A stretch of DNA of 64,000 nucleotides, taken from positions 142,600-206,599 of the forward strand of contig NZ_BNCK01000010.1 in assembly GCF_014656435.1 (NCBI RefSeq), written 5' to 3'. A program made the translations under genes and the position numbers. Origin of the DNA: Thalassotalea marina (lineage in GTDB: Bacteria; Pseudomonadota; Gammaproteobacteria; Enterobacterales; Alteromonadaceae). This document shows positions 50,027 to 59,971 of the stretch, piece after piece (the first letter of the stretch is position 1; each line of letters starts with the position of its first letter). Below the pieces are notes generated by a model. That model was given only the letters and a program-made list of their open reading frames with translations, ran no database searches and was not told the DNA's origin.

Positions 50027-50449
50027 TCATATTTTTATGACCTCTGCTCGTAATGGGGCTAATAGCGCAAGCACCCTATTTTGTGCAGGGTAGGTGATAT
50101 TGTTTTCTTCCATGGCGTTTATCAATAATTCTACTACGCGATTGAAGTCGGCTTCTGTAATTTGCATACCCGTATGGATATCATTCATGTTATCTCCCTG
50201 ATATTGGCACGGGCCACCTGAAACATCGCATAAATGTGTTATAAATCCTTGTCGGAAATGACTAACACTTGCTTTGGCAAAGTAGGGAAAAATTTGTTTG
50301 TCTTTGGCTATTTGTTGAATAAAACTGTCGACGATTTTTTCAATACCAGGTTGGCCATTTAATTGTTGATAAAGTGACTCTTCAGTCACCTTTGACGAGC
50401 AACCTAAAAAGCTCAATAAACATAATGTTAGAGGGATGATTCTTTTCAT
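50027..50449 (-). CDS. Exported truncated haemoglobin (group I), lipoprotein
   Basis: A 140-residue protein with a lipoprotein signal (FLGC, about residue 16) followed by a group I truncated globin: LYQQLNGQPGIEKIVDSF, the IFPYFAKAS segment, GGPCQYQGDNM and the probable proximal histidine in NDIHTGM. A periplasmic or membrane-anchored globin could bind O2 or NO. Its ATG overlaps the stop of the DUF3034 gene (TAATG), so it is the last gene of the operon. ATG 50449 is chosen because it starts the signal peptide. Confidence 0.88.
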   Translation of the reverse strand: MKRIIPLTLCLLSFLGCSSKVTEESLYQQLNGQPGIEKIVDSFIQQIAKDKQIFPYFAKASVSHFRQGFITHLCDVSGGPCQYQGDNMNDIHTGMQITEADFNRVVELLINAMEENNITYPAQNRVLALLAPLRAEVIKI

Positions 50450-51270
50450 TAGTAATATCCAGTTAAAGAGAAGTACCAACCTGTTTGATCTGGTAAGCCG
50501 GCGATAGTGCCTAAATTGATATAAGCTGCTGTCATACTCACGTGTTTATTTGGGAACCAGGCGATAAAAATGTCATGCCAATCATCTTCTTTTAAACCCA
50601 AATTGTCAGGTTTTTGTCGATACTCTGTACCAATGGCAAGGTGATTATTCAATAATACGGCTACTGAAACCTCAGCATTAATAGCCCCATTCCCATTAGT
50701 GCCACCAAAACCCAACAACCCTATTTCATTGGCAGTTGTGTAACGAAAACTTGCATTCCACAGAACATTGTAACCTGCGAGTAATCCAAGATGGAGTTTA
50801 CTCATAGCGATGTAGATATCCGTACCATTGTCGTCTTTTGCTCCTAATGAATAGGCTATATCTGGTGTTGTTAGTTTTTTATATTGCACACCGAGCGAGA
50901 GTTGCGGCCAATCACTGTAAACTAAGTCACCGTAGAGCCTGACTTTAGCACCATAAATATCTTGAGAGAGTTTGAGTGACAATGGCAATACATCAAAGTT
51001 TTGCGTAGCGTAAGAAAGCTCAATTCGATCGTATAAATTACCCTGAATACCGCAACTTGTTAACTCAAAATCATCGACATTAGCTTGTGTACAAAAGCCG
51101 GAAATTGCCCATTCATCTTCGGTAGCGTAGCCAGCAAGTTGTGCCCAAGGAACGAGCCCGCCGCCAGCAGAACCTTCAATTTGAGAAACGCCAGGTGTTG
51201 CTAATATCTTCCCATTAGCTAAACAACATAAAGGTAATAACAATAAAGTGAAGCTAATTAGTCGAAACAT
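50449..51270 (-). CDS. DUF3034 outer-membrane protein
   Basis: A 273-residue protein with a signal peptide (ending CCLANG). Its opening GKILATPGVSQIEGSAGGGLVPWAQLAGYAT matches DUF3034. The remainder has alternating hydrophobic residues and ends in an aromatic (LTGYY), consistent with a small beta-barrel. Function unknown. It overlaps the GGDEF/EAL gene by about 17 bases upstream and the globin gene by one base downstream. Confidence 0.85.
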   Translation of the reverse strand: MFRLISFTLLLLPLCCLANGKILATPGVSQIEGSAGGGLVPWAQLAGYATEDEWAISGFCTQANVDDFELTSCGIQGNLYDRIELSYATQNFDVLPLSLKLSQDIYGAKVRLYGDLVYSDWPQLSLGVQYKKLTTPDIAYSLGAKDDNGTDIYIAMSKLHLGLLAGYNVLWNASFRYTTANEIGLLGFGGTNGNGAINAEVSVAVLLNNHLAIGTEYRQKPDNLGLKEDDWHDIFIAWFPNKHVSMTAAYINLGTIAGLPDQTGWYFSLTGYY

Positions 51271-53581
51271 AAGTGTTATACCATTGGATTAATTGATCGG
51301 CTTTTAGTGGTCGTGATATGTGATAACCCTGAATATAGTCACAACCAAATTGTTTGAGTAACGCTAAGCTTGCTTGGTTTTCTACACCTTCGGCAATAAC
51401 CCGCAAGCCGAGCTTATGGCCTAATTCTATGGTGGAGGAGACGATATCTTGATCTTGCTGTGATTTATCTAAAGTTAAGATAAAACACTTGTCTATTTTT
51501 AATTCATCAACAGGAAGGTTTTTTAATTTGGCTAATGATGATTGTCCAATGCCATAGTCATCAACAGAAACTTCAAAGCCCAAGGTCTTGAGGTGATTGA
51601 GTTTAGATAGAATTAATGTTTCATTGTCGGCAATGTCACGTTCAGTGAGTTCTAAAATAACTTGTGCTGGCTGCACGTTATGTTTAGCAACCGTATCTAC
51701 TAGATAATTAACAAAGTCTTGATGTTGAATGTCTTGAGCAGATAAATTAATTGATACACTAAAGCGATATCCTAATTGGTTCCACAGATTAATTTGTTTT
51801 GCTACTTCGTTAATTACCCAATGCGTTAAGCTGACAATTAAGCCTGATTGCTCAGCAAGAGCGACAAATAGTTCAGGATTAACAAATTCGCCTTGTTTGT
51901 TGATCCAGCGGATGAGTGCTTCTGATTTATCTATGCTGCCTGTTTTTAAGTTAAGTTTTGGTTGATAGTTTAAAAATAACGGCGAGCTTTCTTGTTCTAG
52001 TGCTTGCTTAAGTTCCTCAATTAAATTGAGTTTATACAAATAGGCTTCGTCTTCACCGTCTTGATAATACAGAAAAGTATGTCGCGTTTTAACTGCATTT
52101 GAGGCGGTCATTGTCGCTCTTCGAATCAACTTTTCCGCATCTTGGCCATGTTCAATTGAGTTGGCGATACCGTAGTACAATGGCACCTTTAATGTAATTT
52201 CATCTAATAAATAAGGATGTTCTAATGCCGAACGCAATAATTCAATTATACCCGTTAATTGGCTTATCGATTCAATACTGATAGCTACCAAAAAATCGTC
52301 AGCATGAGTGCGAGATGATAAAACAGTACTTTCAGGTTCGAACTTGTTTTTTAAAGAGTTAAGTCTATTGGCGATTTCTTGCAAAATACTGTCGCCATTA
52401 TTAATACCAAAAGTGTCATTTAGGGCTTTAAAACTTTTAACATTAAAATTGATTAACGCAATATTGGTATTAATGCTTAATAAGCTTTGCACTTCAGTTA
52501 AAATTTTATGGCGGTTAAATAGGCCTGTAAGTAAATCTCGTTCAGCTTGATAGGTGATTTGGTTTTCTCGTTGCTCAATGGCTTTTCCCATTACCCCAAA
52601 GCTTTGATAGAGCTTATTCAGCTCTATTGGAAAATTATGTTTTATCTTTGGAACGTTAAAATTACCTGAACTTATGTCTCTGGTAAGAGCCATCAGGTTT
52701 TGCAGTGGGTTTGTTACTCTATTGGACATTAAACGAGAAGAACTTATCGCGATAAAGAGTACAATTAGCGCCGCTAGAATGGTCGCTAACATCAGTTGCT
52801 TAAAATCATTATGAAGTGTTTTTAAGGAAGCGGATAAAACCACCTTAATATCGTCAGAGCTCACTATGGCAAGTGATTGATGAAAATAGAGTCCAAAAGA
52901 AAAAAGCAAACTAACGTCATCATTTTTCTTATCAATAATATTGATGCTTTCACGGTTCAAGGTTTCGTTATCTAAACTTGATCGAATAACTTGTCCTTGT
53001 TTGACAAATGTGATGTCTAGTGAAAGTAATTCTTTAAGTTTAATCAGTGCTTGCTGATCAAATTGAAAGCCAATTATTGCATATCCTATGGTTCTTGGCG
53101 CTTTCACTGGTACCACGATAACTTGATATACATTGTTTTCTATAGCGACAATTTTTGCTTGTATTTTATTGAGAAGAAATTCACTAAAATAAGATTTTGT
53201 TTTAATTGAAGAATATCTAGCGCTGTCACTACTGGCAATAAATTGTCCGTTGATATCTGTTAATACCATTAAATCGGCATCAATTCTGCGACTGTGATTT
53301 AATAGTACACTTTGAATTGTATTAGTATCTTGAGTTGCAACGGCTTGCTTAAAGCCAAAGTCTGCTGCCAGTACGCTTGCTGAGGTACTTAATACCTGTT
53401 CTTTCTGTTTAAGATTTTGTTTCAGCACATTTTGTGCAAAGTGCATTTGTTGCTGAAGTTGTTGCTCGAAAAAACTGGCAGTTTTTAACCAATAGTTAGT
53501 TGTTAGCACTAGCGTCGTGATAAATATCAAGCTAGCAGAAAGCCATGTAATTTGTGCTTTTAAACTAACATTAGTGAACAT
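51254..53581 (-). CDS. Membrane GGDEF/EAL protein, likely c-di-GMP phosphodiesterase
   Basis: About 775 residues from ATG 53581. One N-terminal helix, a periplasmic Cache-like sensor (about 30-260), a second helix, HAMP, then GGDEF and EAL domains. The GGDEF site is degenerate (HADDF), so cyclase activity is unlikely. The EAL domain keeps EALIRW, ELTERD, VDDYGIG, the lysine in DELKIDK and EGVEN, so hydrolysis of c-di-GMP is expected. ATGs 12 and 51 bases upstream are also possible starts. The gene overlaps the cupredoxin gene, indicating tight coupling. Confidence 0.9.
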   Translation of the reverse strand: MFTNVSLKAQITWLSASLIFITTLVLTTNYWLKTASFFEQQLQQQMHFAQNVLKQNLKQKEQVLSTSASVLAADFGFKQAVATQDTNTIQSVLLNHSRRIDADLMVLTDINGQFIASSDSARYSSIKTKSYFSEFLLNKIQAKIVAIENNVYQVIVVPVKAPRTIGYAIIGFQFDQQALIKLKELLSLDITFVKQGQVIRSSLDNETLNRESINIIDKKNDDVSLLFSFGLYFHQSLAIVSSDDIKVVLSASLKTLHNDFKQLMLATILAALIVLFIAISSSRLMSNRVTNPLQNLMALTRDISSGNFNVPKIKHNFPIELNKLYQSFGVMGKAIEQRENQITYQAERDLLTGLFNRHKILTEVQSLLSINTNIALINFNVKSFKALNDTFGINNGDSILQEIANRLNSLKNKFEPESTVLSSRTHADDFLVAISIESISQLTGIIELLRSALEHPYLLDEITLKVPLYYGIANSIEHGQDAEKLIRRATMTASNAVKTRHTFLYYQDGEDEAYLYKLNLIEELKQALEQESSPLFLNYQPKLNLKTGSIDKSEALIRWINKQGEFVNPELFVALAEQSGLIVSLTHWVINEVAKQINLWNQLGYRFSVSINLSAQDIQHQDFVNYLVDTVAKHNVQPAQVILELTERDIADNETLILSKLNHLKTLGFEVSVDDYGIGQSSLAKLKNLPVDELKIDKCFILTLDKSQQDQDIVSSTIELGHKLGLRVIAEGVENQASLALLKQFGCDYIQGYHISRPLKADQLIQWYNTYVSTN

Positions 53582-54245
53582 GTGTAAAAACATCTTCAAA
53601 ACTGTCTCTTGGCTCAGGCGGCAATACTTCAATTGATATAGCTAAGCTATTTTTTTGTTGAATAAAGTCTCTAACTATTAGCGCTTTCTTGAAGTTGATC
53701 CCAGTTGTATTTCTGGCATGCCATAACCATATTTTTTCTATGTTATTCAAAGGGTAATCAAGGGTGATTTGACCTTTGTCATTTGATTTGTACACCGTAT
53801 TGTTTTCGTGAATATAAATATACCCAACCATGGAATCGTGTATGTTACAACCTAGTACTGCTACCCCCGATTTATCGAACGTGACTGGCGCCTCGGGCTT
53901 TCCGGCATAAAGTTTCAATTCAAATGGTTTAACTTTAGAAAATGAATAAACATGATGGCGAATATTGTCACTATTAGGAAAACTGACGCGGCTATTTTGC
54001 GGAATCGCGAGTACGTGAGGGCTGAAAGTCTTATTAACTTGGTCCATCACATACACATTATTAGTATTCTCCGAACCTGATGCTTTATCAATGGACTGAA
54101 TTTCCAGAATAGCATCTTTTAGCGGAGCTCCATTTTGATCAGTGATACTTATCACCATGTTTGCTTGTGCATTAACTAGAAACAGTAGTAAGACACTGAA
54201 ACAACAAGTTTTTATCAAGGTTGTATAGTTAATGAGAACTCCCAA
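53571..54245 (-). CDS. Cupredoxin-like periplasmic protein (MauL-like)
   Basis: About 224 residues with a signal peptide (ending NAQANM). A cupredoxin domain follows: RVSFPNSDNIRHHVYSF supplies one His, and VLGCNIHDSMVGYIYI the Cys-x2-His-x2-Met set of a type 1 copper site. Similar proteins are labelled methylamine utilisation protein. No ATG is available near the signal peptide; TTG 54245 is the formal start, and an ATT four codons later follows GGGAG. It is the first gene of the operon with the GGDEF/EAL, DUF3034 and globin genes. Confidence 0.82.
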   Translation of the reverse strand: MGVLINYTTLIKTCCFSVLLLFLVNAQANMVISITDQNGAPLKDAILEIQSIDKASGSENTNNVYVMDQVNKTFSPHVLAIPQNSRVSFPNSDNIRHHVYSFSKVKPFELKLYAGKPEAPVTFDKSGVAVLGCNIHDSMVGYIYIHENNTVYKSNDKGQITLDYPLNNIEKIWLWHARNTTGINFKKALIVRDFIQQKNSLAISIEVLPPEPRDSFEDVFTHVH

Positions 54246-54446
54246 GCTTCTAATTATTCTTTTAAATAATACTAGCCATAATCAATAGCCTAGTCCAACT
54301 TTAAATGTATTTAGGTAAGGGCTTGAGAATACTCATCCATAAGAATTCAAAACTAGTCTAAGTTGTCGTGTTTGTGCTGCTTGTTAAGGTTTTTTATGTC
54401 TTTTCTCTAAGCTTAATCCTAATGATACCTCTGATATACAGGTGTG

Positions 54447-56240
54447 TTATTGGCATTGACGACGCTGCCAGATGCATTGTTGTGTTTGTTGTAATGCATT
54501 TAACCATAAAGACTGCTGTTCTTTTGTGTTGATCAAGTTCAAATAGTGAGAGGTAGTAAACATATTGTCGTTGTAATCTGGTATCCAACCATTCGCTATC
54601 ATTTGCATTAAGAGAGGATAGATTTTTGTTTGATTTCCATTTAGCTCATACCAAAGCAGTTCGTATTCATCGGGGAATGCAGCTTGCTCCTGTCGAAAGC
54701 GTAATAATTTGGCATAGGCCTGTTTATATTCAACATCCATGTCTGTTGATTGATAAAGTGAAGCTAATAACAGGTATTGTCCTAAGTGTTTGGCTTGAAT
54801 TGTTTCAAGTTCAATAATGTTAGCAAAGTGGTGCTCAAACAACTCGAGAGCTTTTGCTCCTTGATCTGTATGAACAAGTGCTAACAGATAGGGCATGACG
54901 AGGTGATTTTTCTCTGGTGAAAGAAGGTACCTTTGCTTTAGTAATTTTATTGCTTCTTCAGGTTGCTGTTTATGCCAAGCAATTGAAGCTTTAGTGTAAA
55001 GCAAAAAGTGCTGAGGAATAGTTTCCAGCGCTTCGACTTTACTGAGCTCATCTTCAGCAACTTCTATTTGGTTGAGGCTGAGCAAAAATATTACATAACT
55101 TAATCGATGAACGGGAAATCGTTGTAGGTAGCTGTCGTTGTATTCAAGTGACCAAGTTAAATAGTGCTGTGCTCTTTCTTGATTTAACGAGTAAAAGTCT
55201 AACTCATACAAGGCTCTATTTTTAAACTTTGGCGCTATTACGATACTTCGTTCAAAGTATTTACGTGCATTATCCAGGTCGCGATTGTTTAAGTAGGCAT
55301 AGGCCAGACCGCGCAGCACAATGGGGTCGTTAGGGGCTAGTCTAAAAGCATTTTGATGGGCGTCTAAGGCACTTTCAATTTCATTTTGGCTGCGCATGAG
55401 TTGACCATACCAATGCCAAATACTGGCTTCTTTTTCCGTTATAGACAGCGCCTTTTTAAAAAGTAACTTAGCTTGTTTTATATTGTCTTGTTCATAGGAT
55501 TGTTGAGCCATTGATGCTATGACTAAGGCGTTATCGGGTTGTAATTCAAAAGCCTTATCAAGCAACGGCTGACACAAACTATCGCGCTCTGCTTCAGTCA
55601 TGGTGTCATAAATCGCCAGTAATCTATAGCTATTGCATAAACCATTAAGCGCTTCTGCATTATTAGGGCTCTCTCGCAACACTGATAAATAAAGCTGTTT
55701 AGCGTGATGAAGCGACCCTGGTTCAGTTTTTGTTGTTAAGTGTTTAGCCAGCGTCAACGACTCAAAATGTTGAGATTGTGTTTCTTTGCTAGAGTCAGAG
55801 GTCATTACTAACCATACAACGACAAATGTTATAACCAGTAAACCAAAGAGAATTAATATCGGTTTTACTTTATTTTGATTTTTAACTTCAACATCAGCCT
55901 TATCACTAATTTCAATGATGGGGCTAATTGTTATCTCTGGAGAAATTCGATATCCCTGGCCGGAGATTCTTTCTATATATAAAGCGTGTTCTGCATCTTG
56001 ATTGAGTACTTTTCTTAACTGGGCGATTGCTTGATAAACAGAGCTATCGGCGACAATCCTATCGTGCCAAACTTTTGAAATGAGTTGCTCTACATTTGCA
56101 GGCTCACTTCCTTGTTCCTTTAATACGGTAAGTAACGCCATAATTTTAGGTGTTACTGTTTCTATTTTACCGCTTGGCATCAATGTTAATTGATTCAATT
56201 TAGGTGATACGTGCCAATTTCCTAACTTAAAGGGTTCCAT
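54447..56240 (-). CDS. CadC-like transmembrane regulator with TPR sensor part
   Basis: A 597-residue protein with an N-terminal OmpR-type winged helix (about 5-100; LLTVLKEQGSEPANVEQLISKVW, VYQAIAQLRKVL, GQGYRI), one transmembrane helix (about 127-148) and a periplasmic TPR-rich domain (about 170-450; YERSIVIAPKFKNRALYEL). It probably binds DNA from the membrane in response to an envelope signal. It is divergent from the amidohydrolase gene across about 130 bases, its likely target. Confidence 0.87.
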   Translation of the reverse strand: MEPFKLGNWHVSPKLNQLTLMPSGKIETVTPKIMALLTVLKEQGSEPANVEQLISKVWHDRIVADSSVYQAIAQLRKVLNQDAEHALYIERISGQGYRISPEITISPIIEISDKADVEVKNQNKVKPILILFGLLVITFVVVWLVMTSDSSKETQSQHFESLTLAKHLTTKTEPGSLHHAKQLYLSVLRESPNNAEALNGLCNSYRLLAIYDTMTEAERDSLCQPLLDKAFELQPDNALVIASMAQQSYEQDNIKQAKLLFKKALSITEKEASIWHWYGQLMRSQNEIESALDAHQNAFRLAPNDPIVLRGLAYAYLNNRDLDNARKYFERSIVIAPKFKNRALYELDFYSLNQERAQHYLTWSLEYNDSYLQRFPVHRLSYVIFLLSLNQIEVAEDELSKVEALETIPQHFLLYTKASIAWHKQQPEEAIKLLKQRYLLSPEKNHLVMPYLLALVHTDQGAKALELFEHHFANIIELETIQAKHLGQYLLLASLYQSTDMDVEYKQAYAKLLRFRQEQAAFPDEYELLWYELNGNQTKIYPLLMQMIANGWIPDYNDNMFTTSHYLNLINTKEQQSLWLNALQQTQQCIWQRRQCQ

Positions 56241-56273
56241 CGCTACTTCTTTAAAGTGTTGAAATTATTGTTG

Positions 56274-56293
56274 TTTTTCTTATTTTAGAAAAA
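56274..56293. promoter_or_regulatory. Possible operator between regulator and amidohydrolase genes
   Basis: TTTTTCT and AGAAAAA flank six bases in the middle of the divergent promoter region. It is AT-rich and short, so it could be chance. Confidence 0.25.
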
Positions 56294-56371
56294 TTTTAGA
56301 TCAATATTATAAATAACTTAGGACGATATTGCCCTTGTTAATTAAGCTTGCATTTTATTTAGGAGGCACTG

Positions 56372-57868
56372 ATGAAAAAACAGTTATTCGCGTTAGCATT
56401 ATGTACGCCATTTATGGCAAAGCCGGTTTGGGCACAGGTTGATTTATTAATTAAAAATACTACGGTTATCTCGCCACAAAATCAGCAAAAAGTAGATATA
56501 AAATCAAATCACTGGGTTGCTATTAATGGTAATAGAATTGTCAGTATTGGCTCAGATAAAAACCTGCCTAAAGCAAAACACATTGTGGATGGCACAGGAA
56601 AGTTTCTGATCCCAGGGTTAATGGATAGCCATACCCATTTAAAAACAATGCCTGGATTAAACCCAGCAGATAACAATGCATCGATCATGCAGCAAGCTTA
56701 TTTAGCAAGACAAGGTGTAAACTATCTTTATTATGGAGTAACTCAAGTTATTGATCCCTCAAACACACAACAAGGTATCGATGCATTCCACGATAGCGGT
56801 ATGACACCTAAAGCGTTCTTTTGTGGTGCAATGCCAGTGGTCAACGGTTATAACGCCCGTGGAATTGAGCATGAACATTTACATTATGAGAGACCTTATT
56901 ATGTCGCTCAGGACACTGACCCTGAAACTCCAAAGGTCATCAAAGAGGCGCATCAGGCTAAACAAGCGGTGAACCGTTTATCAGAAGACGGCGCTGTATG
57001 TGCAAAAGTTTACATCGAAGATGGTTTTGATTTAGCTAAAAATATACCGCTTATCAGTAATGCCACCTTGAAAGAGTTAACTCAACATGCGGCTAAATTA
57101 AATTTACCTACTATGGCACATGCTAACGCAACTGATATGCAGGATATTGCAGCAGATCATGGGGTAACTATTATGGGACATGGGCTTTGGAATTGGTTAG
57201 AAGAACAAAAGCTTAGCAATCAAGAACAACTACCACCTAAAGTTACTGCTGTGTTAGATAAAATTATCGAACGTAACATCGCTTATCAACCGACATTAAA
57301 TGTTATTAGAGGACTAACAGATTTAATGGTTGATGGACACTTGATGCGTCCAGAATACCAGAATGTACTGCCACAATGGCAACTTGATTGGTATTTAAGT
57401 GAGTCAGGCCAATGGTTTGCAAAAGAAATGTACCAAGATTGGGATGGGCTACCTGTTGCGAAAATTGTTGAACGTTTCACAGCAAAACAAGTTAATGGTC
57501 AGCGAGTACTTAATTACTTATATGAGCATGGTGCAACTATACTATTAGCGTCTGATACACCACCTGCACCAACATATGCATCCCAACCTGGTTTATCTAC
57601 TTATATGGAATTGCAAGACATGTATAAATCAGGCATGAAATTAAAAGGCATACTTGCCGCAGCAACCATTAATAATGCAAAAGCATATAATCTTGAACAC
57701 GATTTTGGTAGCGTCGATTCAGGTAAGATGGCTAATTTACTTTTATTAAATAGTAATCCATTGGAGACACCTTTGGCTTATGACGATATCAACACGGTTA
57801 TTTTGCAAGGAAAAGCCTCAACACGTGATCTATTTCATGTATCTCAACTAAAACAAGTAAAACACTAA
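56372..57868 (+). CDS. Secreted amidohydrolase family protein
   Basis: A 498-residue metal-dependent hydrolase with a signal peptide (ending KPVWAQ). The metal site HTHLKT (near residue 88), MAHANA, GHGLWNW and the final aspartate in LLASDTPPAP are present, as in imidazolonepropionase/prolidase-like periplasmic amidohydrolases. Substrate unknown; peptides or modified amino acids are plausible given the peptidases elsewhere in the window. A textbook AGGAGG lies upstream of the ATG. Divergent from the CadC-like regulator. Confidence 0.87.
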   Translation: MKKQLFALALCTPFMAKPVWAQVDLLIKNTTVISPQNQQKVDIKSNHWVAINGNRIVSIGSDKNLPKAKHIVDGTGKFLIPGLMDSHTHLKTMPGLNPADNNASIMQQAYLARQGVNYLYYGVTQVIDPSNTQQGIDAFHDSGMTPKAFFCGAMPVVNGYNARGIEHEHLHYERPYYVAQDTDPETPKVIKEAHQAKQAVNRLSEDGAVCAKVYIEDGFDLAKNIPLISNATLKELTQHAAKLNLPTMAHANATDMQDIAADHGVTIMGHGLWNWLEEQKLSNQEQLPPKVTAVLDKIIERNIAYQPTLNVIRGLTDLMVDGHLMRPEYQNVLPQWQLDWYLSESGQWFAKEMYQDWDGLPVAKIVERFTAKQVNGQRVLNYLYEHGATILLASDTPPAPTYASQPGLSTYMELQDMYKSGMKLKGILAAATINNAKAYNLEHDFGSVDSGKMANLLLLNSNPLETPLAYDDINTVILQGKASTRDLFHVSQLKQVKH

Positions 57869-57917
57869 AGCCTGGTGAAGTCAGCCAAATATTTATCCTT
57901 AGGTTGATACCTAACTC

Positions 57918-57957
57918 TTACTAAGCCCTGCAAAAAGCGGGGCTTAGTTTTCCTTTT
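57918..57957 (+). terminator. Terminator of the amidohydrolase gene
   Basis: CTAAGCCCTGC pairs with GCGGGGCTTAG around AAAAA (one G-T wobble), then a T-rich tail. Confidence 0.88.
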
Positions 57958-58043
57958 CATGGGATGCATTTTCTTTGATTAAACGATACTCTTATTTAAT
58001 GTCATTTAGATTTAGCGTAACTTGGCGAAAGAGAAGGCAAATT

Positions 58044-58502
58044 GTGACAAGTCACCGTAAGAAAATTTTAAAAAATGTCGTGGTATTTCAAGCGAAATTA
58101 GCTATAGATGCGTTGAGGGATTTATTATTGAGCCCAGTATCACTAACGTGTGCTTTTATCGATGTTGTCCAAAATAACTCACCAGAGCGCAGCTATTATA
58201 AAAAGCTGATGAAACTAGGGCACTACAGTGACGATTGGCTCGGTTTATTTGTCTTTCGTGGTGCGGATAATGATACGCCAGATGAAAAAACGGCAATCAA
58301 TGAAAGCAAACTTGACGAACATAAAACAGGAAAAGAGCATCAGCAAAACATAGATAAGCTATTTGATAAAATAGAGCAAACGCTAGAACAACAACTAGCT
58401 AACGGTGCAACTTCAGCCTATGCAAAACAATTAGTGGAAAAGCACTTAACTAAGATCAGTCAATTAAATAAACAACAAGACTCAAAAGCGACTGATAAAT
58501 AG
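58044..58502 (+). CDS. Hypothetical protein, 152 residues
   Basis: Not recognised. A basic N-terminus is followed by a moderately hydrophobic helix (LAIDALRDLLLSPVSLTCAFIDVV) and a Lys/Gln-rich probably coiled-coil C-terminus. GTG 58044 follows GAAGG with good spacing. The frame is open to a TTG at 57975, but no ribosome binding site supports earlier starts. It lies alone after a terminator. Function unknown. Confidence 0.6.
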   Translation: MTSHRKKILKNVVVFQAKLAIDALRDLLLSPVSLTCAFIDVVQNNSPERSYYKKLMKLGHYSDDWLGLFVFRGADNDTPDEKTAINESKLDEHKTGKEHQQNIDKLFDKIEQTLEQQLANGATSAYAKQLVEKHLTKISQLNKQQDSKATDK

Positions 58503-58753
58503 GGTTAAGTTCACACGGGTAAGCAATTCGAATTGAGTGTTTGCCATCACTTAGGACATTTTTTCAAAAAACAATACCGCTAAATAAGCACACATAATAA
58601 ATGTGCCATTTGTACTTTAATGGCTAATTTAGGCTTTAAAATTATACTCGCAATGTAATGTCAATTTGAGAGTAAACTTAAGCACTTGCTTTGATAAATA
58701 TTAGAATTACGACTAATTTTATAGTTTATAAAGCAACTGTTGAGTTTTGAATT

Positions 58754-59971
58754 TTGCCTCGAATTATCATTATTTTATTGATCTATTTCTCTGCTTTTTA
58801 TGCTCATGCTAATGAACTTGAGTGGAGCAGTTTTGGTACGCTCGCAATGACTTTATCAGATTCGAAACAATACGGGTTTCGACGAGATATTCGAAGTGAT
58901 AACGGTGTATTTGAAGGTGATGTAGATTTTAAAGAGTTTAGTTTAATCGGTGGCCAGCTCGAAACTAAATTGGGTAATAACGTCGATTTTGTTGGACAAG
59001 TTGTACTAAGAGATATTGCCAAGTCAAAATGGGATGACTATATATCTCTAGCATTTATGCGCTACACACCAAATACGAATTGGTCCTTCCGACTTGGTCG
59101 CTTATCCCCTGATTTATTTATGATCACTGAGTATCGAAATGTCAATATTGCATACTCTTGGGCTAAAGTACCAACAGAAGTATACGGCATTATTCCATTT
59201 TTATATTACGATGGTGCAGATGTTTCATATTCTACTCGTGTTGGTGATGCTCTGGTTAGAGCAAAGTTTTTCGCCGGCGAAAGCGATTCCATTGTGTTTG
59301 CCGACAGTGAATATGAAGGGCTTGATCTAGACAAAATGTTAGGTTCGTCATTGACTTATGATAAAGGAGACTGGAATCTACAATTTAGATTTAGCCAAGG
59401 AAAGCTTAGTGCTAAATCCAACGCAGTTGATTTAATAAATACACAAATAGCCTTACTTCCCGATTTTATTTGGCCAAACAAACAGGCATTTTATTCTAAG
59501 GTTAATTTAAAAAATATTGATGCTAAATATCTATCCTTAAGTGGCCAAAAGTACCTTGGCAATTGGCTTTTCAGTTTTGAATTGGCGCAAGTTGATGCTG
59601 ATTCAAAGATGATAAGCACGCTTAACAGTGGTTATGTCAGTGCAGCATATCAATATAACCAACATACATTTTATACCGTTATCGCCCAAACCGACTCGAA
59701 GCAATATAAGTTTAACGAAGTAGGGGTTAACACGGCTCTAATCCCAGAGCTTATTCAAGCTATCGATTATGGCGCAAATTTTTATTCTTCAAATCAACAG
59801 TCGATGTCGGTCGGTTGGCGCTGGGATATTACGCCTAGCATAGTGTCAAAGCTGCAGTTCACCAGGACCGACATTAGTGAAAATGGCGATACACTTTGGA
59901 TCAATACTGGTTTAGATTCCCCCAAAGAAAAGGTGAATAGCTTGGTATTGTCTTTGAGTTTTGCTCTATGA
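58754..59971 (+). CDS. Porin-like outer-membrane protein
   Basis: A 405-residue protein with a signal peptide (ending FYAHAN) and amphipathic beta-strand pattern throughout (for example NWSFRLGRLSPDLFM, WNLQFRFSQGKLS), ending in LSLSFAL. It resembles porin-type barrels often found with phosphate-binding-like proteins. The start is TTG, as no ATG is near. The stop overlaps the next gene by four bases (ATGA), so it heads an operon with a binding protein and c-di-GMP enzymes. Confidence 0.78.
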   Translation: MPRIIIILLIYFSAFYAHANELEWSSFGTLAMTLSDSKQYGFRRDIRSDNGVFEGDVDFKEFSLIGGQLETKLGNNVDFVGQVVLRDIAKSKWDDYISLAFMRYTPNTNWSFRLGRLSPDLFMITEYRNVNIAYSWAKVPTEVYGIIPFLYYDGADVSYSTRVGDALVRAKFFAGESDSIVFADSEYEGLDLDKMLGSSLTYDKGDWNLQFRFSQGKLSAKSNAVDLINTQIALLPDFIWPNKQAFYSKVNLKNIDAKYLSLSGQKYLGNWLFSFELAQVDADSKMISTLNSGYVSAAYQYNQHTFYTVIAQTDSKQYKFNEVGVNTALIPELIQAIDYGANFYSSNQQSMSVGWRWDITPSIVSKLQFTRTDISENGDTLWINTGLDSPKEKVNSLVLSLSFAL

